Shown here: positions 25,539-34,852 of the stretch, piece after piece
How the letters are laid out: every line of letters begins with the position of its first letter
How positions within the stretch are numbered: position 1 is the first letter of the stretch
Assembly: GCA_040753795.1 (NCBI GenBank)
Contig: JBFMDX010000002.1
Coordinates: 1 to 64,000, forward strand
Length of the DNA stretch: 64,000 nucleotides
DNA from: Thermodesulfobacteriota bacterium
Lineage (GTDB): Bacteria; Desulfobacterota; Desulfobacteria; Desulfobacterales; Desulfosudaceae
Reading direction: 5' to 3'
Translations under genes and position numbers: made by a program
The notes under the pieces: model-generated
Database searches by the model: none
What the model saw: the letters and a program-made list of their open reading frames with translations, nothing else
What the model was told of the DNA's origin: nothing

Positions 25539-26653
25539 CCTGTTTGAAAAGACTCCTCCCGATTGTTCTGCCCGCCATCCTGGCGACGCTGCTGTCCTGT
25601 TCGGACAGGGAACAGAACCGGCCGGTTCCCGAGGTTCCGGTCAAAACCGCCGCGGCTGTTTTAAAAGACATGCCCGATGAAATCACGGCCGTTGGCACGG
25701 TGGAAGCCTATGCCACGGTCAATATCACCTCCCGGGTGGACGGACAGGTGGTGAAAATTCATATCCGGGAAGGCCAGGAAGTGGCCAAAGATCAGCTCCT
25801 GATCCAGATTGATGAGCGGCCCTATCAGGCCATGCTGGAATCGGCGCTGGCCGCCCTGTCCCGGGACCGCGTCCGCCTGGAAAAGGCCAAAAAAGACGCC
25901 GCGCGCTATGCCGAGCTGCTGAAAAAGGATTATGTCACCAGGAATCAGGCGGAACAGGCCCAGGCCGATGCCGAAGCGTTGGAAGCGGTGGTCAAGGGGG
26001 GTGAGGCGGCCGCGGAAAACGCCCGGCTCAATGTCTTTTATTGCCGGATAACGGCGCCCCTGAACGGCCGGGCCGGCGCGCTGCTGGTCGATGAGGGCAA
26101 TCTGATCAAGGCCAACGAAACCACCCGGCCCCTGATGACCATCAACCAGATTCAACCCATATACGTCCGGTTTGCCGTGCCCGAGCAGCGCCTGCCGGAT
26201 TTCCGGGAGTGGGGCGCCGACCGTGAACTGGCGGTTATTGCCCGCCCGGCGGGGAAAACGGAAGCGGTCAGGGAAGGCCGCCTGGTCTTTGTGGACAACG
26301 CCGTTGATCCGAAAACCGGCACCATTGACCTCAAGGCCGTATTTGAAAACAGGGACAGCGGGCTGTGGCCGGGTCAGTTCGTCAATGTCGTTCTGACGGT
26401 CGGCGCCCGTCCGCAGGCCGTGGTGGTGCCATCCGCGGCCGTGCAGATGGGCCAGCAGGGCAATTTTGTTTTCGCGGTCAAAAGCGATATGACCGTGGAA
26501 ATCAGAAATATTACCGTCGCCGTCCAGGCGGGTCAGGAAACGGTAATAGAAGACGGGCTGGCCGCCGGTGAGCAGGTGGTGACCGACGGTCAGCTGCGGC
26601 TGACGCCCGGCGCCCGGATTGTCATCAAAAACGGGGAGGCCGGCCAGCCATGA
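25535..26653 (+). CDS. RND efflux periplasmic adaptor (membrane fusion protein)
   Basis: A lipoprotein signal (PAILATLLSCSDRE, Cys near 22) precedes the adaptor layout. This comprises a barrel-sandwich half (VNITSRVDGQVVKIHIREGQEV), an alpha-hairpin (RVRLEKAKKDAARYAELLKKD), the second lipoyl half (APLNGRAGALLVDEGNLIKA) and a beta-barrel/proximal domain (GLWPGQFVNVVLTVGARP...VQMGQQGNFVFAV). It bridges the TolC-like channel and the RND pump. Its ends overlap both neighbours by four bases. Confidence 0.94.
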   Translation: MTCLKRLLPIVLPAILATLLSCSDREQNRPVPEVPVKTAAAVLKDMPDEITAVGTVEAYATVNITSRVDGQVVKIHIREGQEVAKDQLLIQIDERPYQAMLESALAALSRDRVRLEKAKKDAARYAELLKKDYVTRNQAEQAQADAEALEAVVKGGEAAAENARLNVFYCRITAPLNGRAGALLVDEGNLIKANETTRPLMTINQIQPIYVRFAVPEQRLPDFREWGADRELAVIARPAGKTEAVREGRLVFVDNAVDPKTGTIDLKAVFENRDSGLWPGQFVNVVLTVGARPQAVVVPSAAVQMGQQGNFVFAVKSDMTVEIRNITVAVQAGQETVIEDGLAAGEQVVTDGQLRLTPGARIVIKNGEAGQP

Positions 26654-29600
26654 GAGGCATGTCCGACCTGTTCATTTTCCGTCCCGTCATGACCACCCTG
26701 GTCATGCTGGGCATCCTGATCTTCGGCCTGTCGGCCTACCGCCGGCTGCCGGTCAGCGATCTGCCCAACGTGGATTTTCCCACCATCCAGGTGTCGGCCG
26801 GTCTGCCCGGGGCCAGTCCGGAAACCATGGCCTCGGCAGTGGCGACGCCCCTGGAAAAACAGTTTTCCACCATCGCCGGCATTGATTCCATGACCTCCAC
26901 CAGCGTCATCGGCCGGACCAGCATCACTATCATGTTCGACCTGGAGCGGAATATCGACGCCGCCGCCCAGGATGTCCAGGCCGCCATCTCCGCCGCCCTG
27001 AGAAACCTTCCCGACGACATGCCGACGCCGCCGACCTTTCAGAAAGTCAACCCCGCCGACCAGCCCATTGTCTATGTGGCCCTGACCTCGCCGACCCTGC
27101 CTCTGTATGAACTGAACGAATACGGGGAAACCCTTCTGGCCCAGCGCATTTCCATGGTCAGTGGCGTGGCCCAGGTCATGGTGTACGGGTCCCAGAAATA
27201 CGCCGTCCGGATCCAGGTGGACCCGGAGAAGCTCTCCAATAAAGACATCGGTCTGGACGAAGTGGCTCAGGCCATCGGCGCCGCCAATGTCAACCTTCCC
27301 ACCGGCACTCTGTATGGCCCGAACGTGGCCTACACGGTTCAGGCCGACGGCCAGATCCGACGTGCCGCCGGTTACCTCGACCTGATCGTGGCCTATCGTG
27401 ACGGCCGCCCGGTCCGGATACAGGACATCGGTATAGCCGTCGACAGCGTGGAAAACAACAAGGTGGCCGCCTGGTTCGGGGAACCGGAAAAGATTCAGCG
27501 GGCCATTGTTCTGGCCGTTCAGCGTCAGCCCGGGACCAACACCGTGGAGGTGGCCCGCGATGTCCGCCGGCTGGTGGACAAGCTGGGGGAGCAGCTGCCC
27601 GCTTCGGTCACCATGAAGCTTCTTTTCGACCGTTCCGAATCTATCCGCCAGTCGGTGGTCGACGTCAAGCTGACCCTGGTGCTGACCCTGTTTCTGGTGG
27701 TGGCGGTCATCTTTGTCTTCCTGCGGAACCTGTCGGCCACCACCATTCCCAGCCTGGCTCTGCCCATGTCGGTCATCGGCACCTTTGCCGTCATGTATCT
27801 GCTGGATTACAGCCTGGACAACCTGTCCCTGATGGCCCTGACCTTAAGCGTCGGGTTCGTGGTGGATGACGCTATCGTCATGCTGGAAAACATCGTCCGG
27901 CATATGGAAATGGGCAAGGACCCGCACACGGCCGCGGTGGACGGCTCCCGGGAAATCGGCTTCACCATTCTGTCCATGACCTTTTCCCTGGCGGCGGTGT
28001 TCCTCCCGGTGCTGTTCATGGGCGGCATCATCGGCCGCCTGTTCAAGGAGTTTTCCGTCACCATCGGCGTTGCCATCCTGATTTCCGGGTTTATCTCCCT
28101 GACCCTGACGCCCATGCTGTGCAGCCGTTTTTTGAAGCCGCCGGGGGAGAAACGCCATGGCCGGGCCTACAATGCCTTTGAACGGCTTTTTGAAAAAATG
28201 TTGAACGGGTACAGGATCGGCTTGCGCTGGTCCATGGCCCGCCGCCGGCTGGTGATGATTTTTTCGGCCCTGATCCTGATCGGCACCGGGGTGCTGTTTG
28301 TGAAAATTCCCAAGGGATTCATCCCCACCGAGGACAATGATCAGATCTTCGCCTTTACCCAGGGCGCTCAGGGCATTTCCTTTCAGTCTATGATGGCCCA
28401 CCAGCAGGAGCTGGCGGCCATTGTCCGCCAGGATCCGGATGTGGCCGCCTTCATGTCCAGTTCCGGATCCCGGGGAACCTCCAGCAGCAACACCGGGGTG
28501 CTGTTTATCCGTCTCAAGCCCCGCGCCGAACGGCAAAGCTCGGCGGATGAAGTTGTCGTTCGGCTGCGGCAAAAGCTTGCCCAGGTGCCGGGCATCATGG
28601 CCATGCCCCAGGTGCCCCCACCCATCCGCCTGACGGGCCGCATGACCAAAGGCCTTTACCAGTATACGCTGCAGGGGACCGATACCGATGAGCTTTACCG
28701 GTACGCCGCGCGCATGGAGGAAAAGATGCGGGGCCTGCCGGGCCTGACCGACATCAACTCCGACCTGGAGATGAAGAATCCCCAGACCGATATCCGGATC
28801 AATCGGGATAAAGCCGCCAGCCTGGGGATATCCGTGGAGCGGATCGAGGACACCCTGTATTACGCCTACGGCTCGCGGCAGATTTCCACTATTTACGCGC
28901 CGAACAATACCTATGAAGTCATTTTTGAGGTGGCCGAAGACTTCCAGGAAGAACCGGCCGACCTTACCCTGCTGCATGTGCGATCCGACGCCGGAGAACT
29001 GGTTCCCATCACCGCCGTGGCGGAGATCGGCAGCAGCCTGGGCCCCCTGTCCATCAACCACACCGGCCAGCAGATTTCCGTCACCATCTCCTTCAACCTC
29101 CATCCGGGTCACCCCCTGGGGACCGCGGTCAGGGACATCGACCGTCTGGCCGCTTCGGTTCTGCCGCCTTCCATCACCACCGCCTTCCAGGGCGCGGCTC
29201 AGGCGTTTGCCTCTTCCATGCAGGGACTGGGCCTGCTGCTGATCATGGCCATCCTGGTCATCTACATGGTGCTGGGCATTCTGTACGAAAGCTTTATCCA
29301 TCCCGTCACCATTCTTTCGGCCCTTCCCTTTGCCGGGTTCGGTGCGCTGGTTACGCTGATGATCTTCCAGGTGGATCTGAGTATTTATGCCTTTGTCGGC
29401 GTTATCATGCTCATCGGTCTGGTCAAGAAAAACGGCATCATCATGATCGATTTTGCCATCGAAGCGCGGCGGACCAGGCAGGCCGACCCGGAGGAGGCCA
29501 TTTTCGAGGCCTGCGTGGTGCGGTTCCGGCCTATCATGATGACCACCATGGCCGCCCTGGTGGGCACCATTCCCATCGCCCTTGGCCTGGGCGCCGGCGC

Positions 29601-29757
29601 CGAATCCCGCCAGCCCCTTGGTCTGGCAGTGGTCGGCGGGCTGATTTTTTCCCAGTTCCTGACCCTGTTTGTCACCCCGGTTTTCTACCTGTACATGGAG
29701 CAGTTCCGGGCCTGGATGGGAGAACGATTCAAAAGGCCCGGCGCCATCGCCAAATGA
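26650..29757 (+). CDS. RND multidrug efflux pump, HAE1/MdtBC type
   Basis: The 1035-residue protein starts FIFRPVMTTLVMLGILIFGL, with PNVDFPTIQVSAGLPGASPE after the first helix, as in HAE1 pumps. Asp406-Asp407 in LSVGFVVDDAIVMLENI are the proton-relay residues of TM4. GVIMLIGLVKKNGIIMIDFA and RFRPIMMTTMAALVGTIPIAL are C-terminal signatures. It exports hydrophobic or amphiphilic compounds using the proton gradient. The exact substrate is unknown; the close resemblance is to MdtB/MdtC. Third gene of the efflux operon. The 284 bases after it hold no feature I can name. Confidence 0.95.
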   Translation: MRGMSDLFIFRPVMTTLVMLGILIFGLSAYRRLPVSDLPNVDFPTIQVSAGLPGASPETMASAVATPLEKQFSTIAGIDSMTSTSVIGRTSITIMFDLERNIDAAAQDVQAAISAALRNLPDDMPTPPTFQKVNPADQPIVYVALTSPTLPLYELNEYGETLLAQRISMVSGVAQVMVYGSQKYAVRIQVDPEKLSNKDIGLDEVAQAIGAANVNLPTGTLYGPNVAYTVQADGQIRRAAGYLDLIVAYRDGRPVRIQDIGIAVDSVENNKVAAWFGEPEKIQRAIVLAVQRQPGTNTVEVARDVRRLVDKLGEQLPASVTMKLLFDRSESIRQSVVDVKLTLVLTLFLVVAVIFVFLRNLSATTIPSLALPMSVIGTFAVMYLLDYSLDNLSLMALTLSVGFVVDDAIVMLENIVRHMEMGKDPHTAAVDGSREIGFTILSMTFSLAAVFLPVLFMGGIIGRLFKEFSVTIGVAILISGFISLTLTPMLCSRFLKPPGEKRHGRAYNAFERLFEKMLNGYRIGLRWSMARRRLVMIFSALILIGTGVLFVKIPKGFIPTEDNDQIFAFTQGAQGISFQSMMAHQQELAAIVRQDPDVAAFMSSSGSRGTSSSNTGVLFIRLKPRAERQSSADEVVVRLRQKLAQVPGIMAMPQVPPPIRLTGRMTKGLYQYTLQGTDTDELYRYAARMEEKMRGLPGLTDINSDLEMKNPQTDIRINRDKAASLGISVERIEDTLYYAYGSRQISTIYAPNNTYEVIFEVAEDFQEEPADLTLLHVRSDAGELVPITAVAEIGSSLGPLSINHTGQQISVTISFNLHPGHPLGTAVRDIDRLAASVLPPSITTAFQGAAQAFASSMQGLGLLLIMAILVIYMVLGILYESFIHPVTILSALPFAGFGALVTLMIFQVDLSIYAFVGVIMLIGLVKKNGIIMIDFAIEARRTRQADPEEAIFEACVVRFRPIMMTTMAALVGTIPIALGLGAGAESRQPLGLAVVGGLIFSQFLTLFVTPVFYLYMEQFRAWMGERFKRPGAIAK

Positions 29758-30041
29758 TTCCTTACCCTCCTTTTTTTGAGGCAATTCCGGCTTGCATTGC
29801 GTATTGCTTGTCTTTGCCGATCGCATACCCTTGATTTGTCCCATAAATTATCTTGCTTTTTGCTTTTTCATTTACTAAAAACAATTTCAGGCAATGACTT
29901 ACATTTAAAGGGTGGTGGCCGCGTCAGCGGCATCCTGATGCCGGCGGGACGGCGGATTTCTGCTTGAGAGAAACACTGTGTGACTTTATGGCTGCTTCCG
30001 GGACCGACATGAATTGCTAATTTTTAACGAGGAGAATGCTC

Positions 30042-30425
30042 ATGGCAAGAAAAGCAAAAGCCGTATCCATGGACGCAGCCTTTAAATCGCTGCTGAGAAA
30101 CCTCGATATTCCCGGGAAAAAGGACATCGAGAAGCTGAACGCCAAAATTGACCGCCTGGAAAAGATGGTCAAAAAGGCCGCGGCGGCGCAACCCCTGAAG
30201 GTGAGAATCGCCGCCGGACCAAAAGGGAAAAAAGGCGGGGCCCGTCGCCTTTCCGCCACCAGCGTTGTCCTGGAAGCGATTACCCGCGCCAAAAAAGGCG
30301 CGGATTTTGCCGCGCTTCAGAAAAAAACCGGGTTTGAGGAAAAAAAGCTGCGAAACATCATTTTCCGGCTGAACAAGCTGGAAAAGATCAAGCGCGTCGG
30401 ACGGGGCCAATATTTTCCAGCCTGA
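30042..30425 (+). CDS. small basic coiled-coil/winged-helix-like DNA-binding protein
   Basis: The 127-residue protein has a helical N-terminus (DIEKLNAKIDRLEKMVKKAAA, coiled-coil-like) and a basic linker (AGPKGKKGGARRL). The C-terminal part (SVVLEAITRAKKGADFAALQ, then KLRNIIFRLNKLEKIKRVGRGQYF) looks like a winged helix, with the final GRGQY as the wing. The function is probably DNA binding; the target is unknown. ATG 30042 lies seven bases after GAGGAG. An ATG at 30036 is too close to it. Confidence 0.72.
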   Translation: MARKAKAVSMDAAFKSLLRNLDIPGKKDIEKLNAKIDRLEKMVKKAAAAQPLKVRIAAGPKGKKGGARRLSATSVVLEAITRAKKGADFAALQKKTGFEEKKLRNIIFRLNKLEKIKRVGRGQYFPA

Positions 30426-30524
30426 CGTCTAACTTCAAGTCCTAATCTGCTTGTTTGCCAACACCGGTGGCGCCCGGTCGCCAATCTCCTGCCGTCCGTA
30501 TGCCGCCGCCACATGGAGACCTCT

Positions 30525-33491
30525 ATGACCTGTCGCGGGAACGCCCTTACCGTGGGCCGGGAGTGCCACGGCTATATCGTTAGAAAAATTATTCCCTTCA
30601 AAGAAATTCACGGCGTTGTTTATGAATTCGAGCATCTGGCCACCGGCGCCCGGCACCTGCATGTCGCCGTCGAGGATCAGGAGAACTGCTTTGCCGTGGG
30701 CTTTAAGACCATCCCCCGGGACTCCACCGGCGTGGCCCACATCCTGGAGCACACCATCCTGTGCGGTTCAAAGAAGTATCCCGTCCGGGACCCCTTCTTC
30801 TCCATGATCAGGCGAAGCCTGAACTCCTTCATGAACGCCTTTACCGCTTCCGACTGGACCATGTATCCCTTTGCCTCGCCCAATCGCAAGGATTTCTACA
30901 ACCTCATGGACGTCTACCTGGACGCGGTTTTTTTCCCGGTTCTGTCCGAGCTGAGCTTCAAGCAGGAAGGACACCGGCTCGACACCGCTGGCGGCGGCGA
31001 CGACGACAACAAGGTCCTGTCTTACCAGGGCGTGGTCTACAATGAAATGAAAGGCGCCATGTCCTCCCCGGACCAGGTGCTGTCCCACGCGCTCCTGGAA
31101 CACCTTTATCCGGACACCACCTATCATTTCAATTCCGGCGGCGATCCCGGCGTCATCCCGTCCCTGTCCCACGAACAGCTGGTGGCCTTTCATCGCCGGC
31201 ACTACCATCCCAGCAACGCCTTTTTCTACACCTACGGCGACATCCCGGCGGCCGACCACCTGGAATATATCAGCCGCCGGGTGCTGGACGGCGTCGGCCG
31301 CATCGACCCCGGCACGGAGGTGCCTTCCCAGCCGAGATGGCAGGCGCCCCGTCAGGCTGCCTGCGCTTATGCCATTTCTGAGGACGAGGAGGACATTGAC
31401 CGGAAGCACCAGGTCTGCGTGGCCTGGCTGACGTCCGACATCCGCGACAGCTTCACGGTCCTGGCCCTGCTGGTGTTAGAAGAGGTGCTGCTGGGCAACC
31501 CGGCGTCCCCCCTCTACAAGGCCCTGATCGATTCCGGAATGGGATCTTCCCTGTCCGACGGCACCGGGTTTTCCGCCGACATCCGGGACACCATGTTCGC
31601 CTGCGGCCTGAAGGACGTGAAGAAAGAGGACGCGCCGGCTGTCGAAGCCCTCATCATCAAGACCCTGGCCGGACTGGCCGATAACGGCATCGACCGCGAC
31701 CTGGTCGACGCGGCCGTACACCAGATCGAATTCCACCGCAAGGAGATCACCAACTCGCCCTACCCATACGGCCTGAAACTGTTTTTAAGCCTGGCCTCCG
31801 GCTGGTTCCACGGCGCCCCGCCCGAGGAGATGATCAACATCGATCCGGATATCAAACGCCTTTACGATGAAATGGCGGCCGGGCCGTTTCTGGAAAACAT
31901 GATCCGGACCTGCTTCTTGGACAACCCCCACCGGGTGACCCTGACCCTTTCCCCGGACACGGAACTGGCCGAGCGGGAGAACCGGCAGGTGGCCGAAACC
32001 CTGGAGAAAACCCGGCAGGCACTGTCCGAAGCGGACATGAAAAAAATCGAGGAAGACAACGCGCTTCTGCTCCGTCTTCAGGAGGCCGAGGAGGATTTAT
32101 CGGTGCTGCCGACCCTGGAGTTGTCCGACATCCCGCCGGAGGTCGCCAGGATCAGGGAGCAGGCCGGGCCGCCATCCGTCGTCTGCTTCCCCCAGCCGAC
32201 CTCGGGCATCTTCTATTTCTCGGCCGCGGCCGGGACCGCCGAGTTGCCGGAGGACCTGACGCTGCTGGCCCCGTTTTTCTGCGCCGCCCTGCCGCGCATG
32301 GGCACCAAGAAAAGGGATTATCTGGAGGTGGCCCGGTTTATCGATCGCTATACCGGCGGCATCGGCCTGTCCGCCCAGTCCCATACCCGCTACACCCCGG
32401 CTGGAGAATGCGTGGCCTATGTTTCCTTTACCGGCAAGTGCCTGGAGAGAAACCAGGAGCGGCTGTTTGAAATCATCCGGGAACTTTTCTGCGAGTTTGA
32501 TTTCTCCAACCTCGAACGCCTCCGGCAGCTGCTGATGGAATACCGGGCCTCCCTGGAATCGGCGGTGGTGCACAACGGCCACCGCCTGGCCATGTCCCTG
32601 GCCTCGCGCAACTTCTCGCCTGCCAGCGCCCTGTCCGAGCAGTGGTACGGCGTCCGGCAACTGCAATACATTAAAGCCATCACCGCCGACCTGAATGAGA
32701 CGGCGCTTGCGGCCATCGCAACTGACCTGCGCCGGGCAGCGGTTGCCCTGCTGCGGCAGGGGAACTTGAGAACCGGTCTGACCGGCGATGACCCCATGCT
32801 GGGCCCGGCCGTTTCTTTTGCCGAGTCCCTGGCGGCCGCGCTGCCCGAAGCAGCCGGCAGTGATGCTTTCGCCCCGCCGGTCATCGCCCCGCCGGCGGAC
32901 ATTCCCCTGGAGGGGTGGAGCACGGCCACGGCCGTCTCTTTTGTGGCCTCGGTTTTCAACACCATCCGCCTGGGTCACCCGGACGCGCCGGCCCTGGCCG
33001 TCATCGCCCGGCTGCTCAAATCCTCCTTTCTGCACCGGGAGATCCGCGAAAAAGGCGGGGCCTATGGCGGATACGCCCTCTACAATTCCGAGGACGGCCA
33101 ATTCTGTTTTGCCTCTTACCGGGATCCCCACATCGTCAATACCCTGGAGGTTTACCGCCGGGCGGCGGCGTTCATCCAGGAGGACAACTTTTCCGACGAG
33201 GAGATCAAGGAGTCCATCCTGCAGGTCTGCTCGGACATTGACCGGCCCCTGACGCCGGCGGAAAAGGGGTTGCGGGCCTTTCAGCGCAAACTGATGGCCC
33301 TGTCCGACGATCAGCGGCAGTCCTTCAAGGAGGGGGTGCTGGCCGTCACCAAAGCCAGGGTCGTCGCGGCCGCCCGCGCCTGTTTCCCGGGCGATACGCG
33401 TCAATACGGCATCGCCGTCATCTCGGATAAAGACAAGCTGGAGGCGGCCAACCACGAACTCGTCCCGCCGCTGGCGTTAAACAAGATTTGA
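30525..33491 (+). CDS. M16C (presequence-protease-like) zinc metallopeptidase
   Basis: The inverted zinc motif HILEH (72-76) in STGVAHILEHTILCGSKKYPVRDPF is diagnostic. NSFMNAFTASDWTMYPFAS and GVVYNEMKGAMSSPDQVL with the third ligand Glu follow, as in PreP/Cym1 and insulinase relatives. A C-terminal half with KGGAYGGYALYNSEDGQFCF completes the four-domain clamshell. The length (988) is right for PreP. No signal peptide is seen, so it should degrade peptides in the cytoplasm. I use ATG 30525, with GGAG six bases before it; ATG 30513 is the alternative. Confidence 0.92.
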   Translation: MTCRGNALTVGRECHGYIVRKIIPFKEIHGVVYEFEHLATGARHLHVAVEDQENCFAVGFKTIPRDSTGVAHILEHTILCGSKKYPVRDPFFSMIRRSLNSFMNAFTASDWTMYPFASPNRKDFYNLMDVYLDAVFFPVLSELSFKQEGHRLDTAGGGDDDNKVLSYQGVVYNEMKGAMSSPDQVLSHALLEHLYPDTTYHFNSGGDPGVIPSLSHEQLVAFHRRHYHPSNAFFYTYGDIPAADHLEYISRRVLDGVGRIDPGTEVPSQPRWQAPRQAACAYAISEDEEDIDRKHQVCVAWLTSDIRDSFTVLALLVLEEVLLGNPASPLYKALIDSGMGSSLSDGTGFSADIRDTMFACGLKDVKKEDAPAVEALIIKTLAGLADNGIDRDLVDAAVHQIEFHRKEITNSPYPYGLKLFLSLASGWFHGAPPEEMINIDPDIKRLYDEMAAGPFLENMIRTCFLDNPHRVTLTLSPDTELAERENRQVAETLEKTRQALSEADMKKIEEDNALLLRLQEAEEDLSVLPTLELSDIPPEVARIREQAGPPSVVCFPQPTSGIFYFSAAAGTAELPEDLTLLAPFFCAALPRMGTKKRDYLEVARFIDRYTGGIGLSAQSHTRYTPAGECVAYVSFTGKCLERNQERLFEIIRELFCEFDFSNLERLRQLLMEYRASLESAVVHNGHRLAMSLASRNFSPASALSEQWYGVRQLQYIKAITADLNETALAAIATDLRRAAVALLRQGNLRTGLTGDDPMLGPAVSFAESLAAALPEAAGSDAFAPPVIAPPADIPLEGWSTATAVSFVASVFNTIRLGHPDAPALAVIARLLKSSFLHREIREKGGAYGGYALYNSEDGQFCFASYRDPHIVNTLEVYRRAAAFIQEDNFSDEEIKESILQVCSDIDRPLTPAEKGLRAFQRKLMALSDDQRQSFKEGVLAVTKARVVAAARACFPGDTRQYGIAVISDKDKLEAANHELVPPLALNKI

Positions 33492-33492
33492 T

Positions 33493-33520
33493 GCAGGGGC
33501 GGCCTTCAGGCCGCCCCTGG
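33493..33520. repeat. short GGGGC hairpin repeat
   Basis: CAGGGGCGGCC-TTCA-GGCCGCCCCTG is a perfect 11-bp stem directly after the protease stop. It could also stop transcription, though no T-run follows. The inner part recurs at 49805. Confidence 0.75.
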
Positions 33521-33534
33521 AATCCTGCGGTCCT

Positions 33535-33735
33535 GCAAAAAGCATGCTTGTTCGCGCCCCGACCCTTTTGGGGCCGGCTGTCCTCATCCGCGGCGTTTCT
33601 CGAACTCGGGCTGTTCTGAATATTTCTGAAACATCTGCCTACACCCTCAAACAACGAGATACGCTTTTTGCGGATGAAGGCACCCGGCTTTCTCCCAAAA
33701 GGCTCAAAGGCGCTCACACTCACGCTTTTTGCAAC
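33535..33735. repeat. palindrome P4, type A (forward polarity)
   Basis: The left arm reads GCAAAAAGCATG, TTCGCGCC, CCTTTTGGGGCCGGCTG, CATCCGCGGCGTTTCTCG and AACTCGGGCTG. The right arm reads CCCTCAAACAACGAGA, GCGGATGAAGG, GCCCGGCT-like, CCCAAAAGGCTC, GGCGCTCAC and CTTTTTGC. The arms pair over about 85 bp with a short, less paired centre. Its right end faces the YafQ/DinJ pair. Confidence 0.9.
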
Positions 33736-33785
33736 GGCCGGGATTTGCCGCGAGGGAACCGAGTCGCCGTGAGCCTTAATCCTTT

Positions 33786-34058
33786 TTATTTTTGAAATAA
33801 ATCAGCGTGCGTGCCGGTCCGCTCGAAAATAACGAGATCTGAATCAACCACATAAATCAACAGCCAGTCAGATTCAATGTGGCATTCCCGTCGTCCCTTC
33901 CAGTTGCCAAGCAACTTATGGTCGCGATGAATGGCATCAAGCGGTTCTTCCGTCATTATGGAGCAGATGATTATTTTCAGCTTATCAAGATTTTTCCCTT
34001 GCTTTCTCATCCGCTTGATGTCGCGCTCAAACTGCTTTGTATAGGAAGGGGTAAGCAT
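33786..34058 (-). CDS. yafQ: YafQ-family (RelE superfamily) toxin
   Basis: The 90-residue protein reads YTKQFERDIKRMRKQGKNL at the start, and DHKLLGNWKGRRECHIESDW and LLIYVVDSDLVIFERTGTHADLF at the end. This is the YafQ pattern, with the His and Asp residues used in mRNA cleavage (DHKL, ECHIE, GTHADLF). YafQ cuts mRNA on the ribosome. It is translated after, and overlaps by one base, the DinJ-like antitoxin gene. The gene is intact and sits in the first palindrome-bracketed unit. Confidence 0.92.
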   Translation of the reverse strand: MLTPSYTKQFERDIKRMRKQGKNLDKLKIIICSIMTEEPLDAIHRDHKLLGNWKGRRECHIESDWLLIYVVDSDLVIFERTGTHADLFQK

Positions 34059-34318
34059 CAGAGGCCTAACTTTTTAAACATATCGTCAGTATCTGTGCAA
34101 ACAATCAAATCGCGACCGGCATCCGTATCGGAAAACGTTTTACGGGTGATCTTATTCGGAATGGCTACATCAAAAGGGAGCCCCTTTTTTAATTCAACCT
34201 GCTTATAGAACAGGGTTATTGCCTGAGTTGTCGTCAATCCAAGCTTTTGAAATATGTTCTCAGCTTTCCCTTTTAAGGCTGGTTCAATTCGCGCTCTGAT
34301 GGTGGATGTTTTACCCAT
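34058..34318 (-). CDS. dinJ: DinJ/RelB-family antitoxin
   Basis: The 86-residue protein opens TSTIRARIEPALKGKAENIF and LGLTTTQAITLFYKQVELKKGLPF, the ribbon-helix-helix of RelB/DinJ. Its C-terminus (TDTDDMFKKLGL) should wrap the toxin. It neutralises the YafQ partner and should repress this operon. A GGAGG site lies before the ATG, and a TTGACA/TACAAA promoter lies 27 bases further up. Confidence 0.92.
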   Translation of the reverse strand: MGKTSTIRARIEPALKGKAENIFQKLGLTTTQAITLFYKQVELKKGLPFDVAIPNKITRKTFSDTDAGRDLIVCTDTDDMFKKLGL

Positions 34319-34344
34319 GAGTAACCTCCATTTATTTTCTTGTA

Positions 34345-34373
34345 TTTGTACCTCAAATGGGGTGCATTGTCAA
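34345..34373 (-). promoter_or_regulatory. promoter of the dinJ-yafQ pair
   Basis: On the minus strand TTGACA (34373-34368) and TACAAA (34350-34345) are 17 bases apart. The short palindrome ATTTG-AGGTA-CAAAT overlaps the -10 and may be the antitoxin operator. Confidence 0.6.
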
Positions 34374-34407
34374 GAGTTGCAAAAGGCTTCTGTCGGGATG
34401 AATTAAG

Positions 34408-34494
34408 GTGCCCAAACCCCTTTTCGTATGTGACCCACTATTTGTGAATAAATTTTTGCTGGTGGAAAATATAACATGCGGTCCCGCAAAACGC
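34408..34494. repeat. truncated type-B end plus conserved linker
   Basis: CCCAAACCCCTTTTCGTATG is the outer end of a type-B palindrome whose rest is lost. It is followed by the linker seen at three other places: CTATTTGTGAATAAATTTT, GCTGGTGGAAAATATA and GCGGTCCCGCAAAA. The linker leads into the next type-A element. Confidence 0.7.
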
Positions 34495-34686
34495 ATGATT
34501 GTTCGCGCCGTGACCCTTTTGGGGCCGGCTGTCCTTATCCGCGGCGTTTCTCGAACTCGGGCTGTTCAAAAATATTCCTGAATTATCTGCCTGCACCCTC
34601 AAACAGCGAGAAACGCTTTTCGCGGATGACGCCACCCGGCTATTTTCCAAAAGCTCAAAGGCGCTCACCCTCACGCTTTTTGCAAC
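34495..34686. repeat. palindrome P5, type A (forward polarity)
   Basis: This copy of the type-A palindrome has GTTCGCGCCGTGACCCTTTT and TTTCTCGAACTCGGGCTGTT on the left, and CCCTCAAACAGCGAGAAACG and AAGCTCAAAGGCGCTCAC on the right. It accounts, with the linker before it and an AT-rich stretch after it (34687-34852, no gene seen), for the gap 34319-34852. Confidence 0.9.
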
Positions 34687-34852
34687 GCTCAAGGGCTCAC
34701 CTGTCAATGGCCCGTCCAAGAGAGTGTGAAATTGGTTTTATGTATGATTACATTTATGATATATTTTATTCAGAAATGGGGGAGAAAAAACAACCAATAT
34801 CGATCAGCGGCGCGCATGGATGACGCCATGATCAAGCGCTGTTATTTCGAAT

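Noticed and set aside
27844-29844. Long open frame antisense to the RND pump
   Set aside because: Same reason: GC-driven shadow with His/Gly/Asp-rich composition and no domain.
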